This document shows positions 1 to 9,913 of a stretch of 64,000 nt of DNA, piece by piece (the first letter of the stretch is position 1; each line of letters begins with the position of its first letter). The translations under genes and the position numbers were made by a program. Source of the stretch: Rhodanobacter soli (GTDB taxonomy: Bacteria > Pseudomonadota > Gammaproteobacteria > Xanthomonadales > Rhodanobacteraceae); assembly GCF_040548735.1 (NCBI RefSeq), contig NZ_JBEPSD010000001.1:1054001-1118000 (forward strand), given 5' to 3'. The notes under the pieces are model-generated. The model was not told the DNA's origin, searched no databases, and saw nothing but the letters and a program-made list of their open reading frames with translations.

Positions 1-1177
1 GCGCGTCCAGCACGTCGCAGATCCAGTTCGCCAGTTCGGTCACGTCCGCTTCCATGTAGCCGCGGGTGGTGACGGCCGGGGTACCGACGCGCAGGCCGGA
101 GGTGACGAAGGGCTTGCGCGGGTCGTTCGGCACGGCGTTCTTGTTGACCGTGATGTGCGCCTTGCCCAGCGCTTCCTCGGCGGCCTTGCCGGTGACGTCG
201 CGGCCGATCAGGTCGACCAGCATCAGGTGGTTCTCGGTGCCGCCGGAGACGATCTTGTAGCCGCGCGCGATGAAGGTCTTCGCCATCGCCTTGGCGTTCT
301 TCACCACCTGGGCCTGGTAGGCCTTGAACCCGGGTTCCAGCGCTTCCTTGAACGCCACCGCCTTCGCCGCGATCACGTGCATCAGCGGGCCGCCCTGGAT
401 GCCGGGGAACACGATCGACTGCAGCTTCTTCTCGATCTCCTCGCCCGCGCCCTTGCTCACGATGATGCCGCCGCGCGGGCCGCGCAGGGTCTTGTGGGTG
501 GTCGAGGTGACCACGTGCGCATGCGGCAGCGGGCTCGGGTACACGCCGGCGGCGACGAGGCCGGCGACATGGGCCATGTCGACGAACAGGTAGGCGCCGA
601 CCTTGTCGGCGATGGCGCGGAAACGCGCCCAGTCCATCACCTGCGAGTAGGCGGAGAATCCGGCCACGATCATCTTCGGCTGGTGCTCGACGGCGAGGCG
701 CTCGACTTCGTCGTAGTCGACCAGGCCGTTCTCGTCGACGCCGTACTGCACCGCGTCGAGGATCTTGCCGGAGAGGTTCACCTTGGCGCCGTGGGTGAGA
801 TGGCCGCCGTGGGCCAGGCTCATGCCGAGGATCTTGTCGCCCGGCTGCAGCAACGCGAAATACACCGCCTGGTTCGCCTGCGAACCGGAGTGCGGTTGCA
901 CGTTGGCGTAGTCGCAGTCGAACAGCTGCTTGAGCCGCTCGATCGCCAGCTTCTCGGCGACGTCCACGTACTCGCAGCCGCCGTAGTAGCGCTTGCCCGG
1001 ATAACCCTCGGCGTACTTGTTGGTGAGCTTGGAGCCCTGCGCTTCCATCACCCGCGGGCTGGCGTAGTTCTCCGAGGCGATCAGTTCGACGTGATCTTCC
1101 TGGCGCTGGCCTTCATCGGCGATGGCCTGGGCCAGTTCGTCGTCGTAACCGGCAATCGTGCAATCCTTGGGGAACAT
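1..1177 (-). CDS. glyA: Serine hydroxymethyltransferase, C-terminus cut by window edge
   Basis: PLP enzyme that converts serine plus tetrahydrofolate to glycine plus 5,10-methylene-THF, the main cytosolic one-carbon source. The reading frame starts at ATG 1177 ([10 protein letters not shown]) and stays open to the left edge, giving about 392 residues; the family is about 417, so only a short C-terminal piece is missing. The PLP-lysine motif [13 protein letters not shown] is intact, with the lysine at residue 229, the same number as in E. coli GlyA. The substrate and cofactor segments HGGHLTHG and [14 protein letters not shown] are also present. A -10-like TACACT lies about 37 nt upstream, inside the neighbouring DUF817 remnant. 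Identification is secure. Confidence 0.97.
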   Translation of the reverse strand, partial: MFPKDCTIAGYDDELAQAIADEGQRQEDHVELIASENYASPRVMEAQGSKLTNKYAEGYPGKRYYGGCEYVDVAEKLAIERLKQLFDCDYANVQPHSGSQANQAVYFALLQPGDKILGMSLAHGGHLTHGAKVNLSGKILDAVQYGVDENGLVDYDEVERLAVEHQPKMIVAGFSAYSQVMDWARFRAIADKVGAYLFVDMAHVAGLVAAGVYPSPLPHAHVVTSTTHKTLRGPRGGIIVSKGAGEEIEKKLQSIVFPGIQGGPLMHVIAAKAVAFKEALEPGFKAYQAQVVKNAKAMAKTFIARGYKIVSGGTENHLMLVDLIGRDVTGKAAEEALGKAHITVNKNAVPNDPRKPFVTSGLRVGTPAVTTRGYMEADVTELANWICDVLDA

Positions 1178-1203
1178 TCTGGCCTCGGCGGGTGATGGCG
1201 GGA

Positions 1204-1713
1204 TTAGCCGGAAAGTGTAGCGCTGCCGGGCGCTTGCGGCCACCGGCCAGCGCCCGCCCGGGCAACCGCCGCCCGCCGGTGCAACGCCGACACCATCACG
1301 TAGCTGATCACCATCAGCAGCAGCCACGCCCCCAGCTTGCCCAGCGGCACCATGTGCCAGCCATGGCGCTGGGCCGGATACAGCCAGGCCCTCCCCAGCG
1401 TGCCGGCGTTCTCGGCCAGCCAGATGAACGCCGCCACCAGCACGAAACCCAGCAGCAGCGGCATGCGCCGATGCACGCGGCGGATCCGGTAATGCACCTG
1501 GCACGGCCCGAACAGCCACGCGAGCGCGACGAACAGCAGCCAGAGCCGTGTGGCCGCAGCCGCCTGGCCAGCCAGCGATCGAGTATGGCCAAACGCCGCC
1601 AGCGCATCGTCGCCATACCCGTTTCCATGTGCCTGTCCCCTTGTCGGATGACAGCCGAAGATCGAACGCCCATATGGCAAGGGCCGTGCGGCGGCAGGGC
1701 AAAAGACGGGCAC
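1204..1713 (-). pseudogene. Truncated DUF817 membrane protein remnant
   Basis: The C-terminal part (about 1273-1550) matches the end of DUF817 integral membrane proteins as I recall the family. It has the basic [11 protein letters not shown] stretch, the IWLAENAGT segment, RAWLYP, the [13 protein letters not shown] motif and a last hydrophobic helix. Intact DUF817 proteins are about 250-280 residues with several more helices before this point. Here everything upstream of the ARG-rich junction is replaced by unrelated low-complexity sequence, and the AKR promoter follows within 100 bp. I therefore read it as a 5'-deleted remnant that now carries the glyA promoter region. A short functional protein cannot be excluded. 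Confidence 0.6.
1214..1219 (-). promoter_or_regulatory. Putative -10 element of glyA
   Basis: On the minus strand the sequence reads CGGCAGCGCTACACT, with TACACT as a good -10 hexamer about 37 nt before the glyA ATG. No convincing -35 is visible. The same 15-mer occurs upstream of the DUF4197 gene at 11420-11434. Confidence 0.4.
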
Positions 1714-1737
1714 TCGTCAACTCGCACTCAATCACGA

Positions 1738-1763
1738 AATGACAATATTTGAAATCTGTCATT
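1738..1763. promoter_or_regulatory. Inverted-repeat operator, candidate TetR site
   Basis: A perfect 7-bp inverted repeat AATGACA-N12-TGTCATT sits in an A+T-rich island directly over the -35 region of the AKR-NmrA-TetR operon. Its size (26 bp) and position are typical of TetR-family autoregulatory operators, and a TetR gene is the third gene of the operon. The link is inferred. Confidence 0.55.
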
Positions 1764-1777
1764 CAATACAACATACT
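1749..1777 (+). promoter_or_regulatory. Sigma70 promoter of the AKR-NmrA-TetR operon
   Basis: TTGAAA (1749-1754) and CATACT (1772-1777) are separated by exactly 17 bp. They match 5/6 and 4/6 consensus bases. The predicted start near 1784 gives a leader of about 25 nt before the ATG at 1809. The -35 lies inside the 1738-1763 inverted repeat. Confidence 0.6.
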
Positions 1778-1808
1778 GCGCACTCAACCCCGCGCACAGG
1801 ACACCACG

Positions 1809-2813
1809 ATGGAACATCGAATCCTTGGCCGTAACGGCCTGCAGGTTTCCGCCCTCGGCCTCGGCTGCATGGGCATGTCCGACCTCTACGGCAAGGCCGA
1901 TCGCGGCGAAGGCATCGCCACCGTGCATGCCGCGCTGGACGCCGGCATCACCCTGCTCGACACCGGCGACTTCTACGGCATGGGCGACAACGAGCTGCTG
2001 CTGGGCGAGGCGCTGGCCGGCCGCCCGCGCGACAGCTACCAGCTCAGCGTGAAGTTCGGCGCGCAACGCGGCCCGGACGGCGCGTGGCTGGGTTACGACG
2101 CGCGTCCCGCAGCGGTGAAGACCGCCCTGGCGTATTCGCTCAAGCGCCTGCGCACCGACTACATCGACGTCTATCGCCCGGCCCGACTGGACCCGAACGT
2201 GCCGATCGAGGACACCGTCGGCGCGATCGCCGAGCTGGTCCAGGCCGGCTACGTGCGGCAGCTCGGCCTATCCGAGGTGGGTGTGGAGACGATCCGCCGC
2301 GCGCACAGCGTGTTGCCGGTGGCCGACCTGCAGATCGAGTATTCGCTGATCTCGCGCGGCATCGAGGCGGCGATCCTGCCGGCCTGCCGCGAACTGGGCA
2401 TCGCCGTCACCGCCTACGGCGTGCTGTCGCGCGGCCTGATCAGCGGCCACTGGTCGAAGGACCGCGGCACCGACGCACGCGACTTCCGCCAGCATAGCCC
2501 GCGCTTCCAGGGCGACAACCTCGAGCGCAACCTGGCCCTGGTCGACTTGCTGCGCCAACTCGCCGACGCACGCGGCTGCAGCGTGGCGCAGCTGGCGATC
2601 GCCTGGGTGCTGTCGTGCGGCGACGACATCGTGCCGCTGGTCGGCGCGCGCACGCGCGAGCGCTTGCATGAAGCACTGGGCGCGCTGCAGGTAACGCTCT
2701 CCGCCGACGACCTCGCCGCGATCGAGCGCGCCGTGCCACCCGATGCAGCGGCCGGCGATCGCTACGCCGCCGCGCAGATGGCCATGCTCGACAGCGAACG
2801 TGGCGCGCGCTGA
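1809..2813 (+). CDS. Aldo/keto reductase
   Basis: NADPH-dependent aldo/keto reductase of the plant/bacterial AKR group, substrate unknown. The 334-residue protein begins MEHRILGRNGLQVS and has the usual LGLGCMGMS strand, Asp51 and Tyr56 in DTGDFYG and Lys82 in SVKFG. The tetrad histidine position reads YRPARLDP rather than the usual Y-x-x-H, so the catalytic His is replaced by Ala. The ATG at 1809 was preferred because an in-frame extension to 1749 would overlap the promoter. It is first in a three-gene operon with an NmrA-like protein and a TetR regulator, which suggests inducible detoxification of an electrophile or quinone. Confidence 0.88.
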   Translation: MEHRILGRNGLQVSALGLGCMGMSDLYGKADRGEGIATVHAALDAGITLLDTGDFYGMGDNELLLGEALAGRPRDSYQLSVKFGAQRGPDGAWLGYDARPAAVKTALAYSLKRLRTDYIDVYRPARLDPNVPIEDTVGAIAELVQAGYVRQLGLSEVGVETIRRAHSVLPVADLQIEYSLISRGIEAAILPACRELGIAVTAYGVLSRGLISGHWSKDRGTDARDFRQHSPRFQGDNLERNLALVDLLRQLADARGCSVAQLAIAWVLSCGDDIVPLVGARTRERLHEALGALQVTLSADDLAAIERAVPPDAAAGDRYAAAQMAMLDSERGAR

Positions 2814-2856
2814 AGCGCGCCGCCACTCCCTTCCCGCTTCGCCAGAGGAAAACCGC

Positions 2857-3753
2857 ATGTACGCCATCATGGGAATCACCGGCCAGGTCGGCAGCGCCAC
2901 CGCCAGGCATCTGCTGGACAACGGCCAGCGCATCCGCGCGATCGTGCGCGACAAGGCAAAAGCCGCGGTGTGGGCCGCGCGCGGCGCCGAGATCGCCATC
3001 GCCGACTGGTCCGACGTCGATGCACTGGCCGCCGCATTCAGCAACGTCGACGGCGCGTTCGTCATGTTGCCGGCCAACTTCGCGCCCAGCCCCGATTTCG
3101 CCGAACCGCGCGCCCTGGTGCGGACGCTGACCGCTGCGTTGCGTCAGGCCCGGCCGCCGAAGGTCGTCGCGCTGTCGTCGATCGGCGCCCAGCACGATCG
3201 CGACCTGGGCCTGATCACCCAATTGCACCTGCTGGAAAGCGCACTCGACACGCTGCCCATGCCGCGCGCCCACGTCCGCGCCGCGTGGTTCATGGAGAAC
3301 ATGCGTTGGGATGTGGCGCTGGCGCAGTTCGAAGGGCGCCTCGTCAGCTACCTGCAACCGCTCGATCGCGCGATACCGATGGTCGCCACCGACGACATCG
3401 GCCGCACCATCGCCGGCACGCTCATCGAAACCTGGTTCGGTCGCCGCGTGATCGAGCTGGAGGGCCCGCGGCGCTACAGCCCGCTCGACATGGCGCAGGC
3501 ACTGGCCGCGGTGCTCGAGCATGATGTCGAGGCGACCGCGGTGCCGCGCGAACAATGGGTGGCGCGCTTCGACGACGAAGGCATGCCGGCCGGCCGCACC
3601 GGCCCGCGCATCGCCATGCTGGACGGCTTCAACAGCGGCTGGATCGGCTTCGAAAACGGCACCACGGAGCACGTGCGCGGCCACATTCCACTGGGCTACG
3701 TGGCCGACGAACTCGTCAGCGCCAGCCTTGGCATGGTTGAATCGGCGGCATGA
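2857..3753 (+). CDS. NmrA/NAD(P)-binding Rossmann family oxidoreductase
   Basis: 298-residue single-domain protein with an N-terminal nucleotide-binding motif GITGQVGSATARHLL, typical of atypical SDRs of the NmrA/HSCARG/quinone-reductase type. Members act as NAD(P)H-dependent quinone reductases or redox sensors; the substrate here is not evident. The start ATG at 2857 follows an AGAGGA ribosome site and lies 43 bp after the AKR stop. Its ATGA stop/start overlap with the next gene shows translational coupling to the TetR regulator. Nearby in-frame upstream codons would overlap the AKR gene. Confidence 0.85.
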   Translation: MYAIMGITGQVGSATARHLLDNGQRIRAIVRDKAKAAVWAARGAEIAIADWSDVDALAAAFSNVDGAFVMLPANFAPSPDFAEPRALVRTLTAALRQARPPKVVALSSIGAQHDRDLGLITQLHLLESALDTLPMPRAHVRAAWFMENMRWDVALAQFEGRLVSYLQPLDRAIPMVATDDIGRTIAGTLIETWFGRRVIELEGPRRYSPLDMAQALAAVLEHDVEATAVPREQWVARFDDEGMPAGRTGPRIAMLDGFNSGWIGFENGTTEHVRGHIPLGYVADELVSASLGMVESAA

Positions 3754-4367
3754 ACGACTCCGTACTGACCCCCGAACGCATCCTTGCCGCCGCCGAGGAC
3801 GTGCTGCGCCGCTACGGTCCCGGCAAGGCCACCGTGGTCGACGTGGCGCAGGCGCTGGGGGTCAGTCACGGCAGCGTGTACCGCCATTTCGCCAGCAAGG
3901 CGGCACTGCGCGACGCGGTGCTGCGGGGCTGGCTGGAGCGGATGATGGCGCCGTTGCGCACGATCGCCGCCAGCCGCGCCGCACCGCCGGCGCGGTTGCG
4001 CCTGTGGCTGGCCACGCTGCGCGAGATCAAGCGCGACAAGGCGCTGGGCGAACCGGAACTGTTCGCCACCTACGGCGCCCTGGCCGCGGACGCGCGCGAG
4101 GTCATCGGCGAGCACGTCGAGCATCTGCGCGAACAACTCGCCTCGATCGTTGCCGCGGGTGTGGCCAGCGGCGACTTCCGCAAGGTGGACGCCAGGGCCA
4201 CCGCGCTGGCGATCTTCGACGCCACCTCGCGCTTCCACTACCCCGGCATGGCCCACCTGTGGGGCACCCCGGGCGAGGATGCCGCCTTCGCGCAACTGGT
4301 CGACCTGCTGCTGGCCGGCCTGGCGCCGACAACCGCGCCGCCCCGGCGCCGCAAATCGGCAGGCTGA
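3750..4367 (+). CDS. TetR/AcrR family transcriptional regulator
   Basis: 205-residue regulator. An N-terminal helix-turn-helix is visible at about residues 25-50 (VAQALGVSHGSVYRHFASK), the classical TetR recognition-helix signature. The remaining helical domain should bind an unknown ligand; a C-terminal segment resembles the TetR_C domain of YbjK/Rv-type proteins. It overlaps the NmrA gene by 4 bp (ATGA), so it is the last gene of the AKR operon. It probably represses this operon through the palindrome at 1738-1763. Confidence 0.88.
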   Translation: MNDSVLTPERILAAAEDVLRRYGPGKATVVDVAQALGVSHGSVYRHFASKAALRDAVLRGWLERMMAPLRTIAASRAAPPARLRLWLATLREIKRDKALGEPELFATYGALAADAREVIGEHVEHLREQLASIVAAGVASGDFRKVDARATALAIFDATSRFHYPGMAHLWGTPGEDAAFAQLVDLLLAGLAPTTAPPRRRKSAG

Positions 4368-4392
4368 CCCGCGGAATGCCGGCACAAGCCGC

Positions 4393-4398
4393 TATAAT
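4393..4398 (+). promoter_or_regulatory. Consensus -10 (TATAAT) upstream of ettA
   Basis: A perfect TATAAT lies in the gap after the TetR gene, 72 nt before the ettA ATG. No good -35 is found at 16-18 bp upstream, so this is a partial call. The leader would be about 65 nt. Confidence 0.45.
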
Positions 4399-4470
4399 GC
4401 GCGGTTTGACGAATTCCCTTTCCGTGCCGACCCAGCAGCAGGTGGCGCGGCGCACGCCTTCGGAGGTTGC

Positions 4471-6138
<1,668 letters not shown>

Positions 6139-6150
6139 ATGCTTCCTGCT

Positions 6151-6273
6151 CCCTCCCCTGCAAGCAGGGGAGGGTTGGGCGACCGAAGGGAGTCCTTCAG
6201 GTGAGGGGTCGCTCTTGATCTCAAAGTCAAAAGCTTTACCCCCTCCCAACCTCCCCCTGCAGGCAGGGGGAGG
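6151..6273. repeat. Pair of inverted palindromic (REP-like) repeats
   Basis: Two copies of the same unit lie head-to-head between ettA and pyrF. The left unit is 6151-6179, with 10-bp stem CCCTCCCCTG/CAGGGGAGGG, loop CAAG and then TTGGG. The right unit is 6245-6273 in inverse orientation, with 9-bp stem CTCCCCCTG/CAGGGGGAG and loop CAGG. About 65 bp lie between them. Relatives occur at 42252-42290 and 46952-46986. The hairpins could end ettA transcription. Such paired palindromes resemble BIME/REP doublets. Confidence 0.75.
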
Positions 6274-6302
6274 AGCACTGCACAGCAGCAACGATCGACT
6301 CG

Positions 6303-7133
6303 ATGGAGACCCCGATGCACTTCATGCAATCCCTGCAACAGGCATGGACCCGCAACGACTCGCTGGTCTGCGTCGGCCTCGATCCGGAACCGGCGAAATT
6401 TCCCGCACATCTGCGTGACGCACCCGACGCAGTGTTCGATTTCTGCCGTGCCATCGTCGACGCCACCGCCGACCTGGTCTGCGCGTTCAAGCCGCAGATC
6501 GCGCACTTCGCCGCGCTGCGTGCCGAAGACACGCTGGAACGGCTGATCGCGCACATCCACGCGAAGCATCCTGGCGTACCGGTGATCCTCGACGCCAAGC
6601 GCGGCGACATCGGCAGCACGGCGCAGCACTACGCCAGCGAGGCGTTCGAGCGTTACCAGGCGGATGCGGTGACGCTGAACCCGTATCTCGGCCGCGATTC
6701 GATCCAGCCGTTCCTCGATCGCGCCGACAAGGGCGTGATCCTGCTTTGCCGCACGTCCAATCCCGGCGGCGCGGATTTCCAGGCGCTCGATTGCAGTGGC
6801 CAGCCGCTATACCTGCGCGTGGCTGAAACCATCGCCCGCGACTGGAACGCCCATGGCAACTGCGCCCTGGTCACCGGCGCCACCTGGCCGGAGGAACTGG
6901 GCAAGGTGCGCGCGGTGGTCGGCGACATGCCGCTGCTGGTACCCGGCATCGGTGCCCAGGGCGGTGACGTGGAAGCGGTGCTGCGCCACGGCCGTACGGC
7001 CGCCGGCACGGGCCTGCTGATCAGTTCGTCGCGCGCGATACTCTACGCCGGCCACGGCGAGGACTTCGCCGCGGCTGCCCGCGCCGCCGCCAGCGGATTG
7101 CGCGACACCATCAATCGCTGCCGGCGCGGCTGA
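6303..7133 (+). CDS. pyrF: Orotidine 5'-phosphate decarboxylase (type 2)
   Basis: Decarboxylates OMP to UMP, the last step of de novo pyrimidine synthesis. The 276-residue protein belongs to the longer subfamily-2 enzymes. The signature [18 protein letters not shown] carries the catalytic Asp-x-Lys-x-x-x-Asp array, and the phosphate-binding end is [11 protein letters not shown]...[11 protein letters not shown]. The start is ATG 6303 or, less likely, the internal ATG 6315. The gene stands alone between repeats and a small convergent gene. Confidence 0.93.
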   Translation: METPMHFMQSLQQAWTRNDSLVCVGLDPEPAKFPAHLRDAPDAVFDFCRAIVDATADLVCAFKPQIAHFAALRAEDTLERLIAHIHAKHPGVPVILDAKRGDIGSTAQHYASEAFERYQADAVTLNPYLGRDSIQPFLDRADKGVILLCRTSNPGGADFQALDCSGQPLYLRVAETIARDWNAHGNCALVTGATWPEELGKVRAVVGDMPLLVPGIGAQGGDVEAVLRHGRTAAGTGLLISSSRAILYAGHGEDFAAAARAAASGLRDTINRCRRG

Positions 7134-7157
7134 GGGGGTCGCGCGCCGGCACTGCGG

Positions 7158-7391
7158 TCAGCCCGTCGCCGTCTTCGCCGCCTGCAGCGTCTTCGTCTTC
7201 AGATCCAGCGTATCGGCCGCATCCAGCAGCGCCCGCGCAAAGCTGCGTACCTCGGCGGGGCGCAAGGCATACCAGTTGCCGCTCTTGCTGGCCTCGGCCA
7301 GCTTGCGCCCCGCACGGGACACGCAATGCGGCCGGAAGATCACCATGCCGGTCAGCGATTCCGAGCTGATATCCGCAGAGACGATCTGCAT
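7158..7391 (-). CDS. Hypothetical protein, 77 aa
   Basis: Small protein beginning MQIVSADISSESL; I do not recognise a family. It is soluble, mildly basic and has no signal peptide or membrane segment. The C-terminal half (ALRPAEVRSFARALLDAADTLDL) should form an amphipathic helix. The ATG at 7391 follows an A/G-rich AAGAAGATGAAA stretch that can serve as ribosome site. It is convergent with pyrF (24-bp gap) and divergent from the 243-aa membrane protein, with which it shares a 205-bp upstream region. Coding status rests on the start context and amino-acid composition. Confidence 0.55.
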   Translation of the reverse strand: MQIVSADISSESLTGMVIFRPHCVSRAGRKLAEASKSGNWYALRPAEVRSFARALLDAADTLDLKTKTLQAAKTATG

Positions 7392-7596
7392 GTGGGTTTC
7401 ATCTTCTTTCTTCACCAAACCTCTCCCGGGCAGACATCCGCCCTCATGCAGCTTACGCCACCGCAAGTTCAGGCGGTGTTTCCGCGTGTCTCGGCACCTG
7501 TACGGCCGTTGTAACCTTTGGGAGCTGCGTGTCCGCGGCATGTCAGATCGCGGTTGCTCGGCGCAGCACTCCCCAACCCGAAAAGGAAGACAACGC

Positions 7597-8328
7597 ATGT
7601 CCGAACAGACCGATGTCCGCGTGGAAGACTGGAACCGCTTGCAGCGGGAAGTAGCGCGTTTGCGCACCCTGGTGATCATCGCCCTGTTGGCGGTAATCGC
7701 ATTGGCGGCCGTGTCGTTGCTGCGCAAGCCGGAAACGCCAACCAAGCCAGACACGATTCTCCGGGCACAGGGCCTGGTGATCACCGATGCGCAGGGGCAC
7801 GACCGCATCCTGATCGGCGCACCGGTACCGGCCAGCAAGGACCGCACGCGCAAGGACGATGCCTCGGACGGCATCATCTTCCTCGGCAAGACCGGCGCGG
7901 ATCGCCTCGCCGTCGGCCAACTGCCCACGCTGCACATTGACGGCAAGACCTACAAGCGCCGCGGCGACGACGACAACTACGGCATGACGCTCTACGACAC
8001 CAAGGGCAGCGAACGCGGCGGCCTGGCTTCCATGGGCGGCGGTCGCGTCGGGCTCGCGCTGGACCGGGCCACTCCACCGTACGAAGCGATCGGCTTGATG
8101 ATCGACGATTCGGAGAACTTCGCCGGGATGTACATCAATTACGGCGACCCCAAGGCGCGCGACTCCGCGATCGAGTTGGGCACCGATACCGACCACGCCA
8201 GCATCGAGCTCAAGGGCAAGGACGGCCATGCCCGCGCGAAGCTGAGCCTGGACGGGGCGAACAAGCCCGCCTGGCAGTTCGACGACACCGAATCGGCATC
8301 GAAGGCCGCGCAGCCCCGAGGCCACTGA
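7597..8328 (+). CDS. Hypothetical membrane-anchored beta-repeat protein
   Basis: 243-residue protein of unknown function. Residues 1-25 form a short charged helix (coiled-coil-like RLQREVARLR), 26-44 a single transmembrane helix, and the rest a periplasmic, Gly/Asp-rich beta domain. Several segments share a pattern, hydrophobic strand then D-x-x-G-x-(D/E)-R then hydrophobic strand: GLVITDAQGHDRILIG, GIIFLGKTGADRLAVG, GMTLYDTKGSERGGLAS. This suggests a small beta-solenoid or repeat fold. The ATG at 7597 has AAGGAAG 8 nt upstream. No operon partner is evident. Confidence 0.75.
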   Translation: MSEQTDVRVEDWNRLQREVARLRTLVIIALLAVIALAAVSLLRKPETPTKPDTILRAQGLVITDAQGHDRILIGAPVPASKDRTRKDDASDGIIFLGKTGADRLAVGQLPTLHIDGKTYKRRGDDDNYGMTLYDTKGSERGGLASMGGGRVGLALDRATPPYEAIGLMIDDSENFAGMYINYGDPKARDSAIELGTDTDHASIELKGKDGHARAKLSLDGANKPAWQFDDTESASKAAQPRGH

Positions 8329-8344
8329 CCGCAATAGCCGTACC

Positions 8345-8375
8345 GCCCATGCGCAACCGACGTCTGCGCATGGGC
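8345..8375. terminator. Perfect 11-bp hairpin between convergent genes
   Basis: GCCCATGCGCA (8345-8355) and TGCGCATGGGC (8365-8375) are perfect complements around a 9-nt loop. The hairpin fills the gap between the stop of the 243-aa protein and the stop of the acyltransferase. No U-tract follows, so it may block RNA decay or act as a weak bidirectional terminator. Confidence 0.55.
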
Positions 8376-8376
8376 A

Positions 8377-9564
8377 TCAATCCGTCACCACCGTCGCCGG
8401 CAAAGGATTTCCCGCGACCTGTGGCGCACGCAGCAACCTCGCACGCAACCAGCGTTCGCATGGCAGCGACAGCCAGCGCTCCACTGCCATGCCAAGCAGC
8501 CAGCACAGCGGCAGCGCCAGCAGGTACCACAGGAAACCCCAACGCGGGTCGCCGTCGGCCACGCGGTACAAGCGGACTACGGAAAACACCACGAACATGT
8601 GGCTGAGGTAGATCTCGTAGCTCAGGCGACCCCATGCGCGCAGCCAACCGAAGCCGCGCGGCGGGCGCGGCGGGCGCGCCTGGCAGGCGATCAGCAACGA
8701 CATCGCGGACGCCGTCAGCAACAGCATCACGCCGTCGTGCAGCAGCGGCCACAGCCAGCGGCCACCGAGCATCGAGGCCAGCAGGCCGATCACGCCGAAA
8801 GCGTACAGGGCCCTGACCTGCCCCGCGGACGGCGCCGGCCAGCGCGCCGCCAGCAACGCGCCGATCACCCCGGTGGCGATCGCCGCCATGCCGGGCAGGT
8901 AGGCCTTCTCCTGCCAGATCTCGTTGCCGTCCAGCACGGCCCGCGTGAACGGCAACGACAACGCCAGCAGCACCAGCATCGTCAAGAGCACCGCGCGGCG
9001 CCGCGTCAGCAGGCACACCAGCGGAAAGCCGATGTAGAACACTTCCTCGATCGACAGCGACCACAGCACGTCCCAGTTGCCGGGCAGATAACCGGTCTGC
9101 CCCTCGTACCAGTTCAGGTGCAGGCCGAGCGCGGCAACGATCGCGCGCGGCAGCGACTGGTTGGCGTGGATGATCGTGTAGTCGCGCACGCCGGCCAGGT
9201 GCAGCACGCTCAGCACCACCACCAGCGCCAGCAGGCACGGCACGATGCGGGCGAAACGCCGCGCATAGAATGCGCGCATGTCGATTCGCTCCAGGCTGCC
9301 CCAGCGGCGCAGCGCATTGCCCGCGATCAGGAAGCCCGAGATCACGAAGAACACGAAGACCGCCTCGTAGCCGTTGTAGTTCAGCCGACTCAGCAGCCAC
9401 GTCGGCAGCACGTCGGCCAATGCGGTCTTTTTCAGCGGAATGCGCAGGCCGAGATGGTTGAACACCACCAGCACGATCGCCAGCCCGCGCAACAGGTCGA
9501 TGCCAGCGTTGCGGACGCTGGCGTCGGGATGAATCCCGGTCCGTGTTGATTCCGCTGGCGGCAT
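8377..9564 (-). CDS. Acyltransferase family 3 (OafA/YrhL-like) membrane protein
   Basis: 395-residue polytopic inner-membrane protein that transfers acyl groups (commonly acetyl) onto surface sugars such as O-antigen or exopolysaccharide. It opens with the family hallmark NAGIDLLRGLAIVLVVFNHLGLR, containing the R-G-x-A and conserved His. It continues with about ten hydrophobic helices and the FFVISGFLI segment. No C-terminal SGNH domain is present. The substrate cannot be read from the sequence, and no sugar-synthesis genes adjoin it. It is convergent with the 243-aa protein. Confidence 0.88.
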   Translation of the reverse strand: MPPAESTRTGIHPDASVRNAGIDLLRGLAIVLVVFNHLGLRIPLKKTALADVLPTWLLSRLNYNGYEAVFVFFVISGFLIAGNALRRWGSLERIDMRAFYARRFARIVPCLLALVVVLSVLHLAGVRDYTIIHANQSLPRAIVAALGLHLNWYEGQTGYLPGNWDVLWSLSIEEVFYIGFPLVCLLTRRRAVLLTMLVLLALSLPFTRAVLDGNEIWQEKAYLPGMAAIATGVIGALLAARWPAPSAGQVRALYAFGVIGLLASMLGGRWLWPLLHDGVMLLLTASAMSLLIACQARPPRPPRGFGWLRAWGRLSYEIYLSHMFVVFSVVRLYRVADGDPRWGFLWYLLALPLCWLLGMAVERWLSLPCERWLRARLLRAPQVAGNPLPATVVTD

Positions 9565-9631
9565 CTCGGGTGGCGTTCTCTCGGGCGTGCCGCATCATCC
9601 GCGAGCGTTGCGCCCACGGCAACCTGTGTGG

Positions 9632-9913
9632 TCAGCCCACCACCTCAACACCGTGCCAGAACGCCACTCGATCCTTGATCTGCGCGGCGGCATCGTTCGG
9701 TTGCGGGTAATACCAGGCAGCTTGCGGATTGATCGCGTCGCCGACAACCAGGTCGTAGTAACTCGCCGTACCCTTCCACGGACACACACTGTGATGATCG
9801 CTGTCGCGGAAATGCTCGCGTCGGAGCGAGTCGGCAGGAAAATAGTGATTCCCCTCGACCACCACCGTATCGTCGCTCTCTGCGAGGACGGTGTCATTCC
9901 ACATCGCGCGCAT
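9632..9913 (-). CDS. DUF427 domain protein
   Basis: 93-residue single-domain protein of the DUF427 family, a small beta barrel of unknown function. Family marks seen are the start MWNDTVLAESDDTVVVEGNHYFP, then CPWKGTASYYDL and the C-terminal AAWYYPQP. The start codon overlaps the stop of peptide deformylase by one base (TGATG), so it is the second gene of a def-DUF427 unit. An internal ATG 9 nt further on is an alternative start. Confidence 0.85.
   Translation of the reverse strand: MRAMWNDTVLAESDDTVVVEGNHYFPADSLRREHFRDSDHHSVCPWKGTASYYDLVVGDAINPQAAWYYPQPNDAAAQIKDRVAFWHGVEVVG

Noticed and set aside
1749..1808. 20-codon N-terminal extension of the aldo/keto reductase
   Set aside because: It would start inside the -35 hexamer and adds residues not found in the family; the ATG at 1809 is natural.
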